Part shown: one piece after another, positions 13,430 through 25,248 of the stretch
Layout: each line of letters begins with the position of its first letter
Position numbering within the stretch: the stretch's first letter is position 1
Made by a program: the position numbers and the translations under genes
DNA from: Gymnogyps californianus
Lineage: Eukaryota > Chordata > Aves > Accipitriformes > Cathartidae
NCBI RefSeq assembly: GCF_018139145.2
Contig: NC_059475.1
Coordinates: 21,332,937 to 21,396,936 of the forward strand
DNA: 64,000 nucleotides
Direction of reading: 5' to 3'
The notes under the pieces: model-generated
Told to the model about the DNA's origin: nothing
The model's database searches: none
The model's input: the letters and a program-made list of their open reading frames with translations, nothing else

Positions 13430-14060
13430 TGCTAAGCAAACACAGCATCCCTGTTCAGCATGGGGAAAGGGTGCCTAAGAAGTCCGTGGGGAAGCAAAAG
13501 TCTCAACGCTGGGCCCAGGAAAGTCCACTCAGGCAGAGCCTGTCTCAGGGTCTGGGGGCTTATCTGAACTAAGCAAGGAGAGCCCTTCCCTTTTTCCCAG
13601 GCTGCAGCCAACCCTGTGGCCCTCTCCCAGTGCAGTGGGAAGCCAGGCGTGCCATGGGACTCCCATCTCATCACCCCAGCCCCACTACTGCTCCCTGCTG
13701 AGCCAGGCCTGGGAGGGACTGATGGCTACAGACAGGCTGGATCCAGATACCCCAGGGAAACTTGTCCAGTGATGCTGCAGGGCCAGCAGCAGGAGGCCTG
13801 GCTGGGTCACCAGCATGTGAGGGGGAGGTGAGGTGCCCCAGGACTTTCCAGCTCGTACCTGGGCCCAGACAGCTTTGGGGACACTACTGGGTGACGTTCT
13901 GTGGCACAGAGGTAGAACTGCAACCCTCTTTGGTGTCCTGTGTGCACCCCCGCTTCAGCACTGCCTCCTGGATTATCTGCCTGTCCTCCCAGTCCTAAAG
14001 CAGTCTGCAGGACAGCCACAGCTCCCTGGAAGGGCTAGGAGATGGCAGATGCTCTGCAGA
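13430..14060. other. GC-rich intergenic block, no gene recognised
   Basis: This is markedly more GC-rich than its surroundings, with overlapping open frames on both strands (up to 157 codons on +, 106 on -). No frame gives a recognisable protein and CpG is not enriched as in a promoter island. I treat the frames as compositional. Confidence 0.4.
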
Positions 14061-14615
14061 GAGAGAGGGAAGGAAGAAGGAGTTAAAGGACAGAGGGAGG
14101 AATGGGCTACAGTTAGCAGATGTCCAGGGCTGAAAAGTAGGTCACCTATTTCTGCTTGGGGGGTGGGATTTGAAAATCGACACTGCATCAATGCACAAAC
14201 AAAGCCAAGTAATACAGCAAGGAATAAAACTGAGCCTTGGAAGCCTGACAGAAATCCTCCAAGTACACACAGCTCCTCTAACACACCATACACAGCTATT
14301 AATTAAGATTGCCTAATTAATAAAATGTATATTTTTACCTGCATATACATATATACAGTCACAGAAGAGGAGAGGCTAATGAAAAAAAAATAGTGAAATT
14401 TAAAAAACCTTCAAAACCTAAAACCCAAGAAAAGAAGAAATTCTCTTATTACCTGTGTACAAGGCTTGGACAGATATGAACTTAATTCCAGGTTTTTCTC
14501 AGCAGCCTTGGGCACGTTATTTAGGCCTAGATTCCCAAGGTTAAGTACTAACTCCTGTTGACACCTTTGTGAGTCCTTGGAAGACATACACTTGCAAATA
14601 CTTCTGAGGTTGTGG

Positions 14616-15857
14616 TCCTTGGTGTGCCTGTGTCTTTCAATATAAAAAGGTTTAAATAGCATCACCCAAGCAGGTCATGAGGTCTCTGCAAGGCATTCCT
14701 TATCTCAGATGTTGGAGCTACATGAACAGTTAATTGCAATCACGTACACTTTTTAGGAGCCTAATCCCTTTGACTGGCACTTGTCATGTTTGCATATATG
14801 TACCATGCTATGGGGGCAGCAGGGCAGGGGAGACAGGAAGAGAGGGAGATGAGATACAGAAAGTTAGGTGGGTTTCTCTAGCCAGGTCAGGGTAGAGACA
14901 TTCAGTAAGTATTTATAGTCTATAATTTATTCAGAAAAAATAAATCTGAGGACAAATTCTGATTGACATAAAAGCAGCCTCCAGCACATACTAATCTCTC
15001 CTGACACCACTTTATCACCAAAGGATGAGAGGTATTTGACTCACTGAAATACAAAAAATCTTCCAGGTAGAAAAAAATGGACTCACTACTTTGTATAATT
15101 TGTTCAGAAAACACAATATTTCTTAACTTTCACAGATTTTTAAAAGCACTCTGGGTATTAATGAGAAACTTCTGAAATATTTTAAATGCTGCAGAAGACA
15201 CGTGGGTGGGTGTTTTTATTTGTTTGGGGGTATCACAGAAGAGTTATCAGGCACTTTTTAGAGCTCTCTGGTGCAGGATGTTCCAAGCCCAATTTCAAAA
15301 CTCTTATCCATTGATGTCCTCCTATTTCTTTCACACCAACAACCAAATTACTTTTGGGAAAGGAGCTGTCAGATGAAATCCTCAAGCACAAGGGATTAAA
15401 ATCAGCTACCTAAAGCCCAGACTAGGGGGCATAGGGACCGTGTCACATTTGCTACGAGTCAAGTCCTTAGTGAGATCACTTGAGTTTGGAGATATTTGCT
15501 CATGAAAATCTCAAGCAGAGGCTGGAAAACTACCCCTCGTATTCTGGTATCTGTCTTAATCCATCCCAAGGTTAGCTCAAGGTCTGTTCAGCCTGGATAT
15601 GGCATCCTTTGTGTGCCTGTGCTTCTTTCCTAACTTAAAAAGGTTTAAATAGCATTGCCCAAGTGGGTCATGAGGTCTCTGCAAGGCATTTCCTATTTCA
15701 GAGGTGGGAACTACCTGTACACTTAACTGCAATCACTTACACTTTTTAAGAGCCTAATCCCTTTGACTGGCACTCCTCATGTTTGCATACATGTACCATA
15801 CTATGAGGGCAGCAGGTTAGGAGAGATCAGAAGAGAAGGGGGCTGAGGTAAAGAAAG
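14616..15857. repeat. Local direct duplication (14,616-14,875 and 15,606-15,857)
   Basis: Two copies of about 255 bp in the same orientation share AAAAAGGTTTAAATAGCAT, GGTCATGAGGTCTCTGCAAG, CCTAATCCCTTTGACTGGCA and CATGTTTGCATA, with an estimated 80-85% identity. They are about 0.99 kb apart. The second copy stops exactly where the LTR at 15,858 was inserted. I do not recognise the unit as a named repeat. Confidence 0.8.
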
Positions 15858-16374
15858 TGTTGTCCCAAAAATCAGGATTCTTTCACCCAGTGTGCAAAAA
15901 AGCCGATTAACACACAGAATTGAGATATTTGTTTATTTCATGTCTGTGCAGAGATGGGTGCTAGGTGGTAACTCCACAAAGCTAGCACACCCGGTTAACA
16001 CACGGTAAAGCATTTTATACCTTTCAAGCAACAGTTATCAGTATTTTTACAGTTTTGCTTAGGTACCCTCCTTCTTATTGGTTCTCACAAGCCTCACCTC
16101 CACTTAAAGTCACAGCGTCCTCTTTTTTTACTGCGCATGTTCTGTGAGGAAGGGGTTTCTGTTGGTAGGGGGCTCTCCCTACCTAAGGGCGGGTTTTCTA
16201 GTATGTTAATTAGGATAGTTCACTCAAAGTTCAAGTAGATCTTTGGTTGCCCTTGTGTTTATCTTGGTATTTCTTTACCCGCTGACTTATGGTGTCATCT
16301 TGTTTCTGTTCTCAAGGTCACGCCTCGTTAACTAAGTAGCATCCTTTGTTTTTGTTTCTCACATATCTCCAACA
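15858..16374 (-). mobile_element. Solo LTR, ERV1-like, with perfect 4-bp target-site duplication
   Basis: On the minus strand the element starts TGTTGGAGATATG and ends ...GGGACAACA, 517 bp. The flanks are identical 4-mers (AAAG at 15,854-15,857 and 16,375-16,378), as expected for ERV1/gammaretrovirus-type integration. It has a TATAAAA box (about 16,013-16,019, minus) and an AATAAA signal (15,932-15,937, minus), spaced as in an R-U5 boundary. It is unrelated to the other LTRs here. No internal retroviral sequence is present. Confidence 0.88.
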
Positions 16375-16378
16375 AAAG

Positions 16379-17010
16379 CATCTTCATTTTCCTAGAAGTA
16401 TCATGAAGGTAATTTCTCCACCTTGTTTTTCCTGTGCTCCTTTAATCATCTTAGCTACCAAGAGATGGGCTAGCTGATCATAGCGGTCCTCTCTGGCCTT
16501 CAAACACGGAAACAACTTCTCTTTCCTCTGTTCCTTCCTATCCAGTGGAACAAGGGGGTAAAACCAGAGTTTGGCTCTGTGTTTCAAGGTTGCAGTACTT
16601 AAACTCTGTACAAGTTTCCATCTTGACCAATTTGAGGGATGACACGCCATTTTCTGTGGTGGAATTGAAGGGGATGAAAGAGAAGGGAGAGGAAAGCTTA
16701 AAGCAAAAATAAATTGCAACTGCTCGTTATGACATGCACCTGATTAGATGACTATTCCCAGTGTTCACAAGTTTGCCTTGGTGATCCAGCCTGTTTCTAT
16801 CATCTCTTTCAGTCCTGTGCTACAGTTTCACACAAATGTGAATCAGTAGTTACTAGGCAGCTATATCTTGGCTGGCTGGGAAAGACACATGATATATGCA
16901 CTTTGCACGCTTGGAAAGCACCTTAATTTTCCTAGGAGAAGTACCATGAAGGTAATTTCTCTAACTTGTTTTTGCTCTGTGCTAGTTTAATCGGCTTAGC
17001 TATTAAAAGA
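16379..17010. repeat. Short direct repeat pair (16,379-16,475 and 16,917-17,010)
   Basis: Both copies carry 'attttcctag..aagta.catgaaggtaatttct', 'acttgttttt' and 'tttaatc..cttagcta', roughly 80% alike over about 95 bp and 540 bp apart. Together with the pair at 14,616/15,606 this shows the 14.6-17.0 kb segment has a history of local duplication. Confidence 0.75.
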
Positions 17011-20000
17011 TAACATGGGTTTAGGACTATCGTTGGCCCAGAGTGGTCATGTGGTTATGCTGGTAATTAGCACTGCTGCTGAACTCAGTGTTACATTTTT
17101 TTAAATAGGTAACTACACAAAAAAACCAGTACCCACCGCACATCTAAAGAAGCAAAAGAAAAATGAACACTCTCTCTCCCTGAATCTGTATTCAATTATT
17201 CATTTAGTAGCTTTCCTCCCTTTTTTCTCTCCTGTGTGATATTAGTATCTATATTCAAAGCATTTAACTGCTTGAAACGGGATTAAGACACTCCAGTCTA
17301 AAATTGCAATCCTCTTGCTCAGCTGCTCTGTAAGGTTTAAGGTATCAAAAATCCCTGGGAGGGCTCTGAGAGGGCCAAGCAGCTTACATCCAAATCATGA
17401 TGCAGAAACTCTGTATTGCTTGGCCTGGGTCCCCAGGAGTTCAGTTTGGTCAGCATCCCAAGTTCTAGGCATGCTTCCAGGATACTGGACTCTTCACAAC
17501 TCACAGTCCTTGGCTATGTTTTCTTCTGAAGCATAGCCAGAGGGAAAAGAAATGGAGCTGGGTGCTTCTTATATACAGCCTAGGGTGTAGCCCACTTAAT
17601 GAGGCTGCAGGATACCAAGCTCCCATTCCTTTCTTCGCCCATGGGAATTTCAATCTGCATCTCTCAAGTGTACCTATAACCACCAGATTACAAGATCTCC
17701 TGGGGTGGGAATGTGCTGCCAACCTCCTGTCAGGCCAGTAATACCAGAGAAAGATGAGCGCTGCTGTAGTCCAGTCATAAAAGGCAACTTCTCTGTGTCT
17801 GCTCTGGGTGCTGCAAGTGTATTTTGTCTGGTGAGTGTTTAAAGGATATTTAATTAAGTTTTGCTCACCTTTATCCCTAGACTTGGGTTTTAGCCTCAAA
17901 AGTTTGTTGGAAACTATACTTCATTATTTCTTCTGCTTACAGTACAACCTGTTTTATTATTAGAGCATAATTTGGTTCTGATGTTAATAATTGATGTAAC
18001 CAGCTCTTCCCCTGTTCCCCATGATTTCTAATTAACAGTGTTATGTTTGGATGGGAGATAACCTGTAAACATCCAACCCTTTTATCTAGACAAAAAACCC
18101 ACAGGTCTTTGCTCAAGGGAAACCACCCTGACATATACATGGGGTCAGTGGTAGCACCAGGGAGCAATGTTTAGGATCATCAGGCTTCCATTTCTGCACC
18201 CATTTAACCATGTAATAGGCTACAAGGAGTCTCCAACAAACTACGTCAAGTTGCCTTGTGCTGCACAAACAGCTTTTGACCATGCTCTGCCCAGTACATC
18301 ACTGTTTCCTTGGCTCTTTTAGAAAATGGATGGGAAGAAATCGTAAGAGGTACTCAGCTAAAAAAACATGTTTCCTAGTTGTGCAATACATGCAAGAAAG
18401 ACCACACATACATATGTGCACATAACACAGCATGGAAACACAAAGATACCTCAGAGAGCTCAAACCATTTAAAAGGACCGTATACTACACATGTGGCAAC
18501 AGGACACAGTCAAATCTGACAGAAGATTCCTCATAACTCTTTACTACAGTCAAATTCACTGTTCCTAGCACATTGTGCAGCCCTTAAACTTACCAGATAA
18601 AAGACATCATGGTCTCTGGTCTTCTGAGGATTTTCTACAGGTGGATGAGACATACTGATACTTGCAGGCATTTATCAATGTCAATGTAATTGCTGTCCAT
18701 CCGAGCGCAGTTGGAGAAGTGGGGGAAACATGAGTTTGAACAGCCCTTTAGCTCCCGGTACAGGGTTTTCTTGTCTCTGTGGAGATGACAGTCCTATTGT
18801 AGAGGTCAGTAGTTTTTCCTGTATTCTTCACAGTCAACAAGCTTTTTATTTGCTTCCTCTCAAGGCAGACTTTCCTCTCCTACAGCACTCACTGGAAGAC
18901 TTTGATGCTAAAACAGGGATACATTTCTCCTGATACACTTGTGAATCTCATTACTCTTTCCTGCCAAAGCAACCTCCTTGATCACTACAATGCTTTTTTG
19001 GGAGAGAAGGCCAGCACCTTCTACTTCCTCATGTGCAGCTCATCTATGAGAGAGTTCAAAATTTTTATCCCCCCCCCATGTGCAATAAATTCCTCTTGAT
19101 GACTTCACAGCACTTGGAGCCTTAACCAGAATCTGCCTCAAACTCACTTATCCTCTCACTAAATCTCAGCTGCCAACTTCACCAATCCTTCAACAATTTC
19201 CAACGTCTCCATCTGCAAAACCTTCTGGAGAGAGGGCATACATTCCTACTAACCTCATGCAAGCAACAACCTTGTTCAGTCACATCCCAGACCCAAGGGA
19301 CCTATAATTCCTCTAGGTTATTTCCTTTTTAGCTTCCCTCCACACGCCTTACCAATGTCTTTACAATTAGGCCTCACTGCCTCAGGAATCTCCTCCCTGC
19401 TGCTCCCTTGCTCCCCAAAACTGCCCTTTCCTACCCTCAGACCAACACCTCCTCCAGCACGAGCAGCACAGGGCTCATGCTAGTGAGCCCAGCTGAGCTT
19501 ATTAGGGATTTGCTCAGTGCTTTGTCCATACCGCTGGCACACCTTGCCAGCTTCCAATATCCTCTGAGAAAGTGCAAGAACCATCCTGTCAAGAGGGATG
19601 GGGTTGGTTAGCCAAGACAGCTGTCCTGTGGGGCCACCCCATTCCTCTGGCCATCCAGCAGGCTCACATAGCCCATCAGTCTGCATGCTGTGCCCACACT
19701 GTGCGCCTCACTGGCAGATCACCAAAGCTAACAAGTTCTGTTTGCTTTTTGCGCCCAGGTGACATGCCATTATTGCTAGTGCTGGGCAGGTGGGAGAAAA
19801 TATGTGAGGAGAGAGGAGGACAACCAGTACTGATATAAGCCCTAAAGCACTCAAGGCTCAGGTGAAAATCAAATGGGTTGGTGCCAAAGCTTTCCTCCGT
19901 GCTCTTTCCAGCAGGGCCACAGCAGCTTTGCCTTAGAAATGCTAATAGGATCAGTGGTGGGAATGAGATTAGAAAACTGCATTTGAACACTTTTTTTCAA

Positions 20001-21268
20001 CTAAATGGATTAAGTTGTGGGTTGGGTACAGCCAAATATCCACGTTCACCCTCAGGAGTATAACCATGAAGTCATTGTTCAGAAATGCTCCTTCCCTCTT
20101 CCTAAAGCTACTTAGTTTTCACAATTTTAGTAAGACGTTGGGCTAAACATTAAGTCATCAAAATTCTTTAAAGGGCTTTATTCTCTCCTGAACTATGAGG
20201 AGGATAAAGGATTTTGTAAGGGCTATGGTTAAATCAGAGGTTTTTGTGTCTCGGCTGACCTTACTCTACAAATATTCATTTAGTGTTAATGCAAGGTACC
20301 GAATTGTCCCACTCTTTCTAGGTCTGTTTCCTAAGTGTAACTTGTCGGTGCTCAGAAGAGTTAACTACAATCAGATTAAAACCAGTTTAGAGTATGGCTT
20401 CATTTTATGCCTGAGGTGATCAAATGGCCAGATGTCACCAGTGGGGAGGTTCAGCTCCAGATTTGCACGCAGGTGCTCCCACTACCTTGCAGGCACTGGT
20501 TCTTCCCTGCTCCTGCGAGGAAACCCAAATCTGCAAGCTGGGCAAACTGGAAACAAATAACTCTTCATAGGGTCCCTCAGCTAGGTTCTCCCCGGCCCTG
20601 GAGGGGTGAAGGGAAGACAACACGTTGGTAGGGACAGGACCATGGTCATCCTGGCAGAGCTGAAGCAGAAGCACACCCTACATGCTCACAGTCTGACATT
20701 ATGGCCATGCAGCAGCAGCTAGTGGTGAAATGCTGCTGAAAGGGTGCAGTCCTGCCTCGCCTCCCCTCCCCTGGTGTCACATCTAGCAACTGTAGAGCCA
20801 TGGGATGAGCAGGCTTGGCAGGCTATGCCACTGCTTGGGAAGACAAGCTTGTTGTCCAAGGTGTGGCAGAGCTGCTGAGTCACAGCAGCCCCTAGCAAAT
20901 GCTCCCCCTGGCACCTGTGCAGTGGGGTTCACCAGCCCCCACCAGCTTCAGGAGGTGGCAGCAGCTATGGCTGAGTGGTTAATGGTGCACAGTGAGGAAA
21001 CATGCTCAGCATTGGTTGATGGGGTGATGGTGGTTGAGCAGGCTGATTATTTTTTTTATTTGCATACCACGATGTTGAGGAAGTGGCTGACTGGAATGAT
21101 TAGAGGAATCCATCAGAAGCGGCCCTCTGAAGTGCCCCAGGCAGCAGCCATTACAAAGTTAAGATACTGACATTTGCAATACTAGCAACAACCCGTTTAG
21201 TAAAACACTATCAAGCTTCAGGTCACAGACCATGCCTATAAGTTCTCAGAGTTTCCCTGCCAGCAATT
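17011..21268. other. Intergenic, nothing recognised
   Basis: Short overlapping frames only. A GC-richer part at about 20,640-21,170 includes a 121-codon + frame (20,805-21,170) with no recognisable domain. A short C run lies at about 19,071. No repeat family was recognised. Confidence 0.45.
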
Positions 21269-21853
21269 TGTCCTGGTTTCAGCTGGGATAGTTAATTTTC
21301 TTCCTAGCAGCTGGTATAGTGCTGTGTTTTGGATTTAGTAGGAAAATAATGTTGATGATAACACACTGATGTTTTTAGTTGTTGCTAAGTAGTGTTTATA
21401 CTAAGTCAAAGATTTTTCTGCTTCTCATGGCCAGCCAGCAAGAAGGCTGGAGGAGCACAAGAAGCTGGGAGGGGACGCAGCCAGGACAGCTGACCCAAAC
21501 TAGCCAAAGGGATATTCCATACCATATGACATCATGCCCACTATATAAACTGCGGGGAGTTGGCCAGGAGCAGCAGATCACTGCTTGGGAACTAACTGGG
21601 CATTGGTCAGCGAGTGGTGAGCAATTGCATTGTGCATCACTTGTTTTGTATATTCTAATTATTTTAGTATTATTATTGTCATTTTATTATTATCATTATT
21701 TTCCTTCCTTTCTGTCCTATTAAACTGTCTTTATCTCAACCCACAAGTTTGGGCTTTTTTTTTTTTCTGATTCTCTCCCCCATCCCACTGGATGGGGGGA
21801 GTGAGCAAGCGGCTGCATGGTGCTTAGTTGCTGGCTGGGGTTAAACTACAACA
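21269..21853 (+). mobile_element. Solo LTR, ERVL-like, with perfect 5-bp target-site duplication
   Basis: The element starts TGTCCTGGTTTCAGCTGGGA and ends ...AACTACAACA, 585 bp. The flanks are identical 5-mers (CAATT at 21,264-21,268 and 21,854-21,858). A TATATAA box lies at 21,543-21,549 and an ATTAAA signal at 21,719-21,724. It is the same family as the LTR at 11,842, in the same orientation. No internal retroviral region is present. Confidence 0.9.
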
Positions 21854-21969
21854 CAATTAAATACTACAGCCACCCAAAGCAGGCTAGGGTGTTTTTCTGA
21901 TTTGCCTGTAATCACAGGTATAAGAATGGTGTGGAGGTATTCAAATTTGCACACAAGTACCAGGGGTAA

Positions 21970-22096
21970 AGGACTAGGATTTCAGTATTTTGGCTCTGGT
22001 TCAGCTTACTGTGTGACAATGGGCAAGCCACATAATCTCCTCATTTCCCCTAACTGTTCAGTAGTGCTTTGAGATCCTCCTTGTAGACATGAAGTG
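21970..22096 (-). repeat. Ancient MIR-like SINE fragment
   Basis: The + strand reads like the reverse complement of MIR: 'ttactgtgtgacaatgggcaagccac' followed by 'atctcctcatttcccc', and later a 'gtgctttgagatcct' block. The match is degenerate, as expected for an amniote-wide fossil. The strand is inferred from that orientation. Confidence 0.55.
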
Positions 22097-24490
22097 TTTC
22101 TACCTTGAGGTAGTAGCACCCTAGCATTACTAACTTGTATGGTAATGGTAGTATCACCCGGACAGTTGTAGTTTTAAAAAATAATTACACAAAATCAAGA
22201 TTTAGAAATATATTGACAGAAACTCTATAAGACAAAAATAGTGCCTGTGATGTCCCAAACCTTTCCAGAATTGAGATGGCGGTGATAAAGCCCTTGAAAA
22301 TCAGATGTGTGGCAGTGCAAACACCATCCTGCCCCTTCTGAGTTGAGATCCATCCCTTACATCCAGGGCATATTTGCTCAGGATATACGATGCGTCAACA
22401 GCAGCACAGTTTAACACTAGTTTGTTGTGAAGCCAAGCTTTATGCTTACGGAAACTATACTAGGTAGTTAATTATTTTACTATAGTAGCTGTTCTACACT
22501 CAAACTATTAATCCCCTCTCCAGATACTGCCTCTGGTGCTTGCTATAGGTTATAATCTCATCACCCTTTTAACAACCTAGTTGCTTGTCCTGAGAATGCC
22601 ATTTAACATTGTACTCTCATTTATCCATTATTTAAACCCATAGGCCATTCTTTCCTATTATCTCCCTGCTCACAGTTTCCAGTGCAATGTCCTTCCTCTA
22701 GACTGTCATTGACAACTGACAATACAACCAGAACTGCCTCTATACACTTTATATTGTGAAATCTCCATTTGCTGTAGTCAGTGCAGGTACTCACTGCTAG
22801 AACATGCAAGTGGCATGACATAAACAAAACAAATCAAAAGACACAGTGAAAGAAAAGAAAAAGGAGACAGCTAAAATAAACGTGGAACAAATACAGTCTA
22901 GAGAGCTTTCTGGACTGAGGACCAGCTGAAATAATGAAAAAAGAAACAATGTCCCATTTCATGTTGATTGTTTTGAGGATAAACTTTTTTTGTACATTTA
23001 ACTAAATAAATCTGCTTGCATGAAAAAGAAAACAAAAACAGGCTCTACGCTCAGAGACCTAACTGCACAGCTCTGTGGATCAGCAAATACATTTCATGCT
23101 GCTGCATTTTTACTACGTGTTTGCAAGACATTAAGATCACATGCATCCATAATTGCTGCAGCTCTACTAACTTATTCAGGCAAAATAAGATGATCATGTG
23201 TCTGAGCTGGCAGTCAGCAATCTCCTTCTAATGGAAGCAACCCACTGGGCCCATGGCTTGGGGAGGGCTTCTGTTCACCAAACTTTTGTGAAATGAGCAT
23301 GTGCAGATACATTATTCAAAGTGGAGTTGCTTTACCCTAGACTGCTGATTCATAATGAAGTCAAAGAAATGTATTGTTTTCCCCTTCCTTTGGTACACTA
23401 CCTGGATACTACAGGGATCTGTGCTACCCTTCAGTTTTCAAGTGCTCTACATGAGGTGCCCGCAAGAACTACCCTATCACTAAACTATCTTATCATCTCT
23501 GTTGTTTCTTCCCCCATTGTAAATAAATAAATAAGTCCTTGCCTTAACCATAACATACCCGTTTCTCTTCTTAAAGCTATTATGACCAGTAACTATCAGA
23601 ATAGTTATATATAAAAAAAATATAATAATATTAAAAAAAAATCACCTCATGCATGATTCACCCTTACTCATTATAAAACACAGCTCTTTCTTTGCCACCA
23701 TTCACAGAAAGCACACGCTACCCTCATAATGGGCAAGGCAAATGCTAGCATGATGGAAAACTAGCTTTGGTGAGCCTGGACTGCACCATTCAGCTACTTG
23801 CTTACACACATTGATGAACAGTCGCCAACACCGTGCTGTCATTGTGCACAGTGCCCTGATGGAGCAAACCTCCGAGAAAAGGAGTGTTTTACAAGTCCCT
23901 GATGTCAACTAAGAAGGAGAACAACAGGCTTTCCTGGCTCTGTTACTATATTGGGAAGAGATGTTGAGAAGAGGGGAGGTGTGGGAGCTGGGACTTGCAG
24001 ACAGGCTGTCTCACTTTGCCCCTCCATGCACTTTCATTCACAGATAGGCAGACATTTTATATACATAAACATTACTGACAACCCTAAACTTCTTCAAAAA
24101 ACCCAAACACGCAAACTGTAAAGGGCAGAACCCCCATGCTGGGTCAGGCATGGTGACTCGGGCTCAGCAGAGCCCCCTTTAGCTGCGCCTTACCTCCGAG
24201 GAAAACCAAGGTGGGTCCAGGAAGGGGGGGACCAAAAATAGTTGCAGATGGCGACCAGGCCAGTATTGCCACCCCAGGGCGCAACCAGACATTTTTGGCA
24301 CCCCCCGCCTTGCTGGTGCCACCTCTAATCAGCAGCCCCCTCCAGCTCTTCAAGAGCCACGCGCAGCGGAAACCGGTCAAAACCAGACAAAAACCCATTG
24401 AAACCAGGTTAAAATACACTGCCAGTTCTTAGGTGGAGTTGGAGGTCCCATGGGCGCCCGCACGGAGGCTCAGAAAAAGAAAAGCCCTAA
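22097..24490. other. Intergenic, rising GC toward the promoter
   Basis: No exon was recognised. AT-rich up to about 24,100, including A/T runs near 23,610-23,640. From about 24,130 the GC content rises and the sequence merges with the CpG island of the next gene. Confidence 0.45.
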
Positions 24491-24493
24491 TTA

Positions 24494-24566
24494 TGGAGAA
24501 CGCGGGCACAGATCCCAGTAGCTCGCTCCTGCTAAGCGAGCGCTCTACCAATTGAGCTCATTCCCC
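24494..24566 (-). pseudogene. tRNA-Ala (AGC) pseudogene
   Basis: The minus strand gives a 73-nt tRNA-like sequence of normal length. The 7-bp acceptor stem pairs fully, including the G3:U70 wobble that marks alanine tRNAs, with discriminator A. The D arm (GCTC/GAGC) pairs, and the anticodon loop reads TTAGCAG with anticodon AGC. A T run (TTTTCTTTTT) 10 nt downstream (24,483-24,474) would terminate Pol III. Against function: position 8 is G instead of T, the 3' half of the anticodon stem is scrambled (two mismatches), the T stem has a C-C mismatch, and the T loop lacks the usual purine-A at 57-58, which spoils the B box. It is best called a decayed or recently broken tRNA gene. Confidence 0.75.
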
Positions 24567-24699
24567 TCCTCAGTAGTACCTTCCCCCCCTCCCCCGCCGC
24601 AGGCTGCCACATCGCACACCCTCTGCGCGCGCCACGGACTTGTTGTCAGGCAGTTTGGCGCCCGCGCCGCGCCCTAAAGGGCGTGACTCCGCGCGCTGG

Positions 24700-25107
24700 C
24701 CAATGGCAAGACGTAGGGGGTAAGGCTACGGGGAGATCGCCACCACAGGTGCCCACCCCTCCCCCCGTGGCCTCCTGCCGGGTTTGAGCGCCTCAGCTCT
24801 GGATTGGGCGGAAAGGGTTTATTTTTAAAAGGAATTTGCTCTTTCTATTGGGCAGGGGAAACGCCTGTCAGGGTGATGTTTCCTTGTTGCTAAGTCGGGA
24901 AGGTGGGAAGCGAGCTGCACCCGCCCCATGCGTTGACTGGCCAACAGGAAGCCGAGAGCCCGCCTCCATCCCCGTTCGACCCTGTTGCAGTCGCGTAGCT
25001 GAATGACTGACACCCAGCAGACTGCCAGTGAGAGGCCGAGCTCCTCACACCGCCCAATAGAAAGGCGCGAGCCGAGGAGGAGGGTGGTGCCGGCGCGGTA
25101 TGATTGG
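24700..25107. promoter_or_regulatory. Cluster of five CCAAT boxes (NF-Y type)
   Basis: CCAAT occurs at 24,700-24,704 (+) and 25,054-25,058 (+), and its complement ATTGG at 24,803-24,807, 24,847-24,851 and 25,103-25,107 (-). The two nearest lie about 50-100 bp upstream of the presumed start site, the usual NF-Y distance. Factor binding is inferred from the motif. Confidence 0.6.
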
Positions 25108-25151
25108 CAGGTGGGGCGGAGGGAGAGGAGGGCTCGCAGGAGCTGATATGT

Positions 25152-25163
25152 CCGCCATCTTGG
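25152..25163 (+). promoter_or_regulatory. YY1-type initiator element
   Basis: CCGCCATCTTGG is a full match to the YY1 core (GCCATCTTG). In TATA-less CpG-island promoters this element usually sits at or just downstream of the start site. I use it to place PPP6R3 transcription start near 25,140-25,160. Confidence 0.65.
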
Positions 25164-25248
25164 CGCGTCGGTGATGGTGGCAAGCGGTGGCTTTCCCGCC
25201 TGAGCGGAGGCAGCCTGGGGCCTGTGGCGGGGGGACGCGCTTGTCGAG
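25155..25248 (+). other. PPP6R3: Candidate PPP6R3 noncoding exon 1
   Basis: Inferred first exon from the YY1/start region to a donor CGAG|GTATGG at 25,249-25,250. A stronger-looking alternative donor, GCG|GTGAGC, lies at 25,266-25,267. The exon must be noncoding, because translation starts at the ATG at 53,498, six bases into the exon that begins at 53,492. The exact ends cannot be fixed without transcripts, and further 5' UTR exons may lie in the following intron. Confidence 0.4.

Noticed and set aside
13833..14306. 157-codon + frame in a GC-rich block
   Set aside because: Low-complexity mixture with no recognisable protein; an overlapping minus frame is also open.
20805..21170. 121-codon + frame
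   Set aside because: No domain recognised, isolated, and no conserved start context or neighbouring exons.
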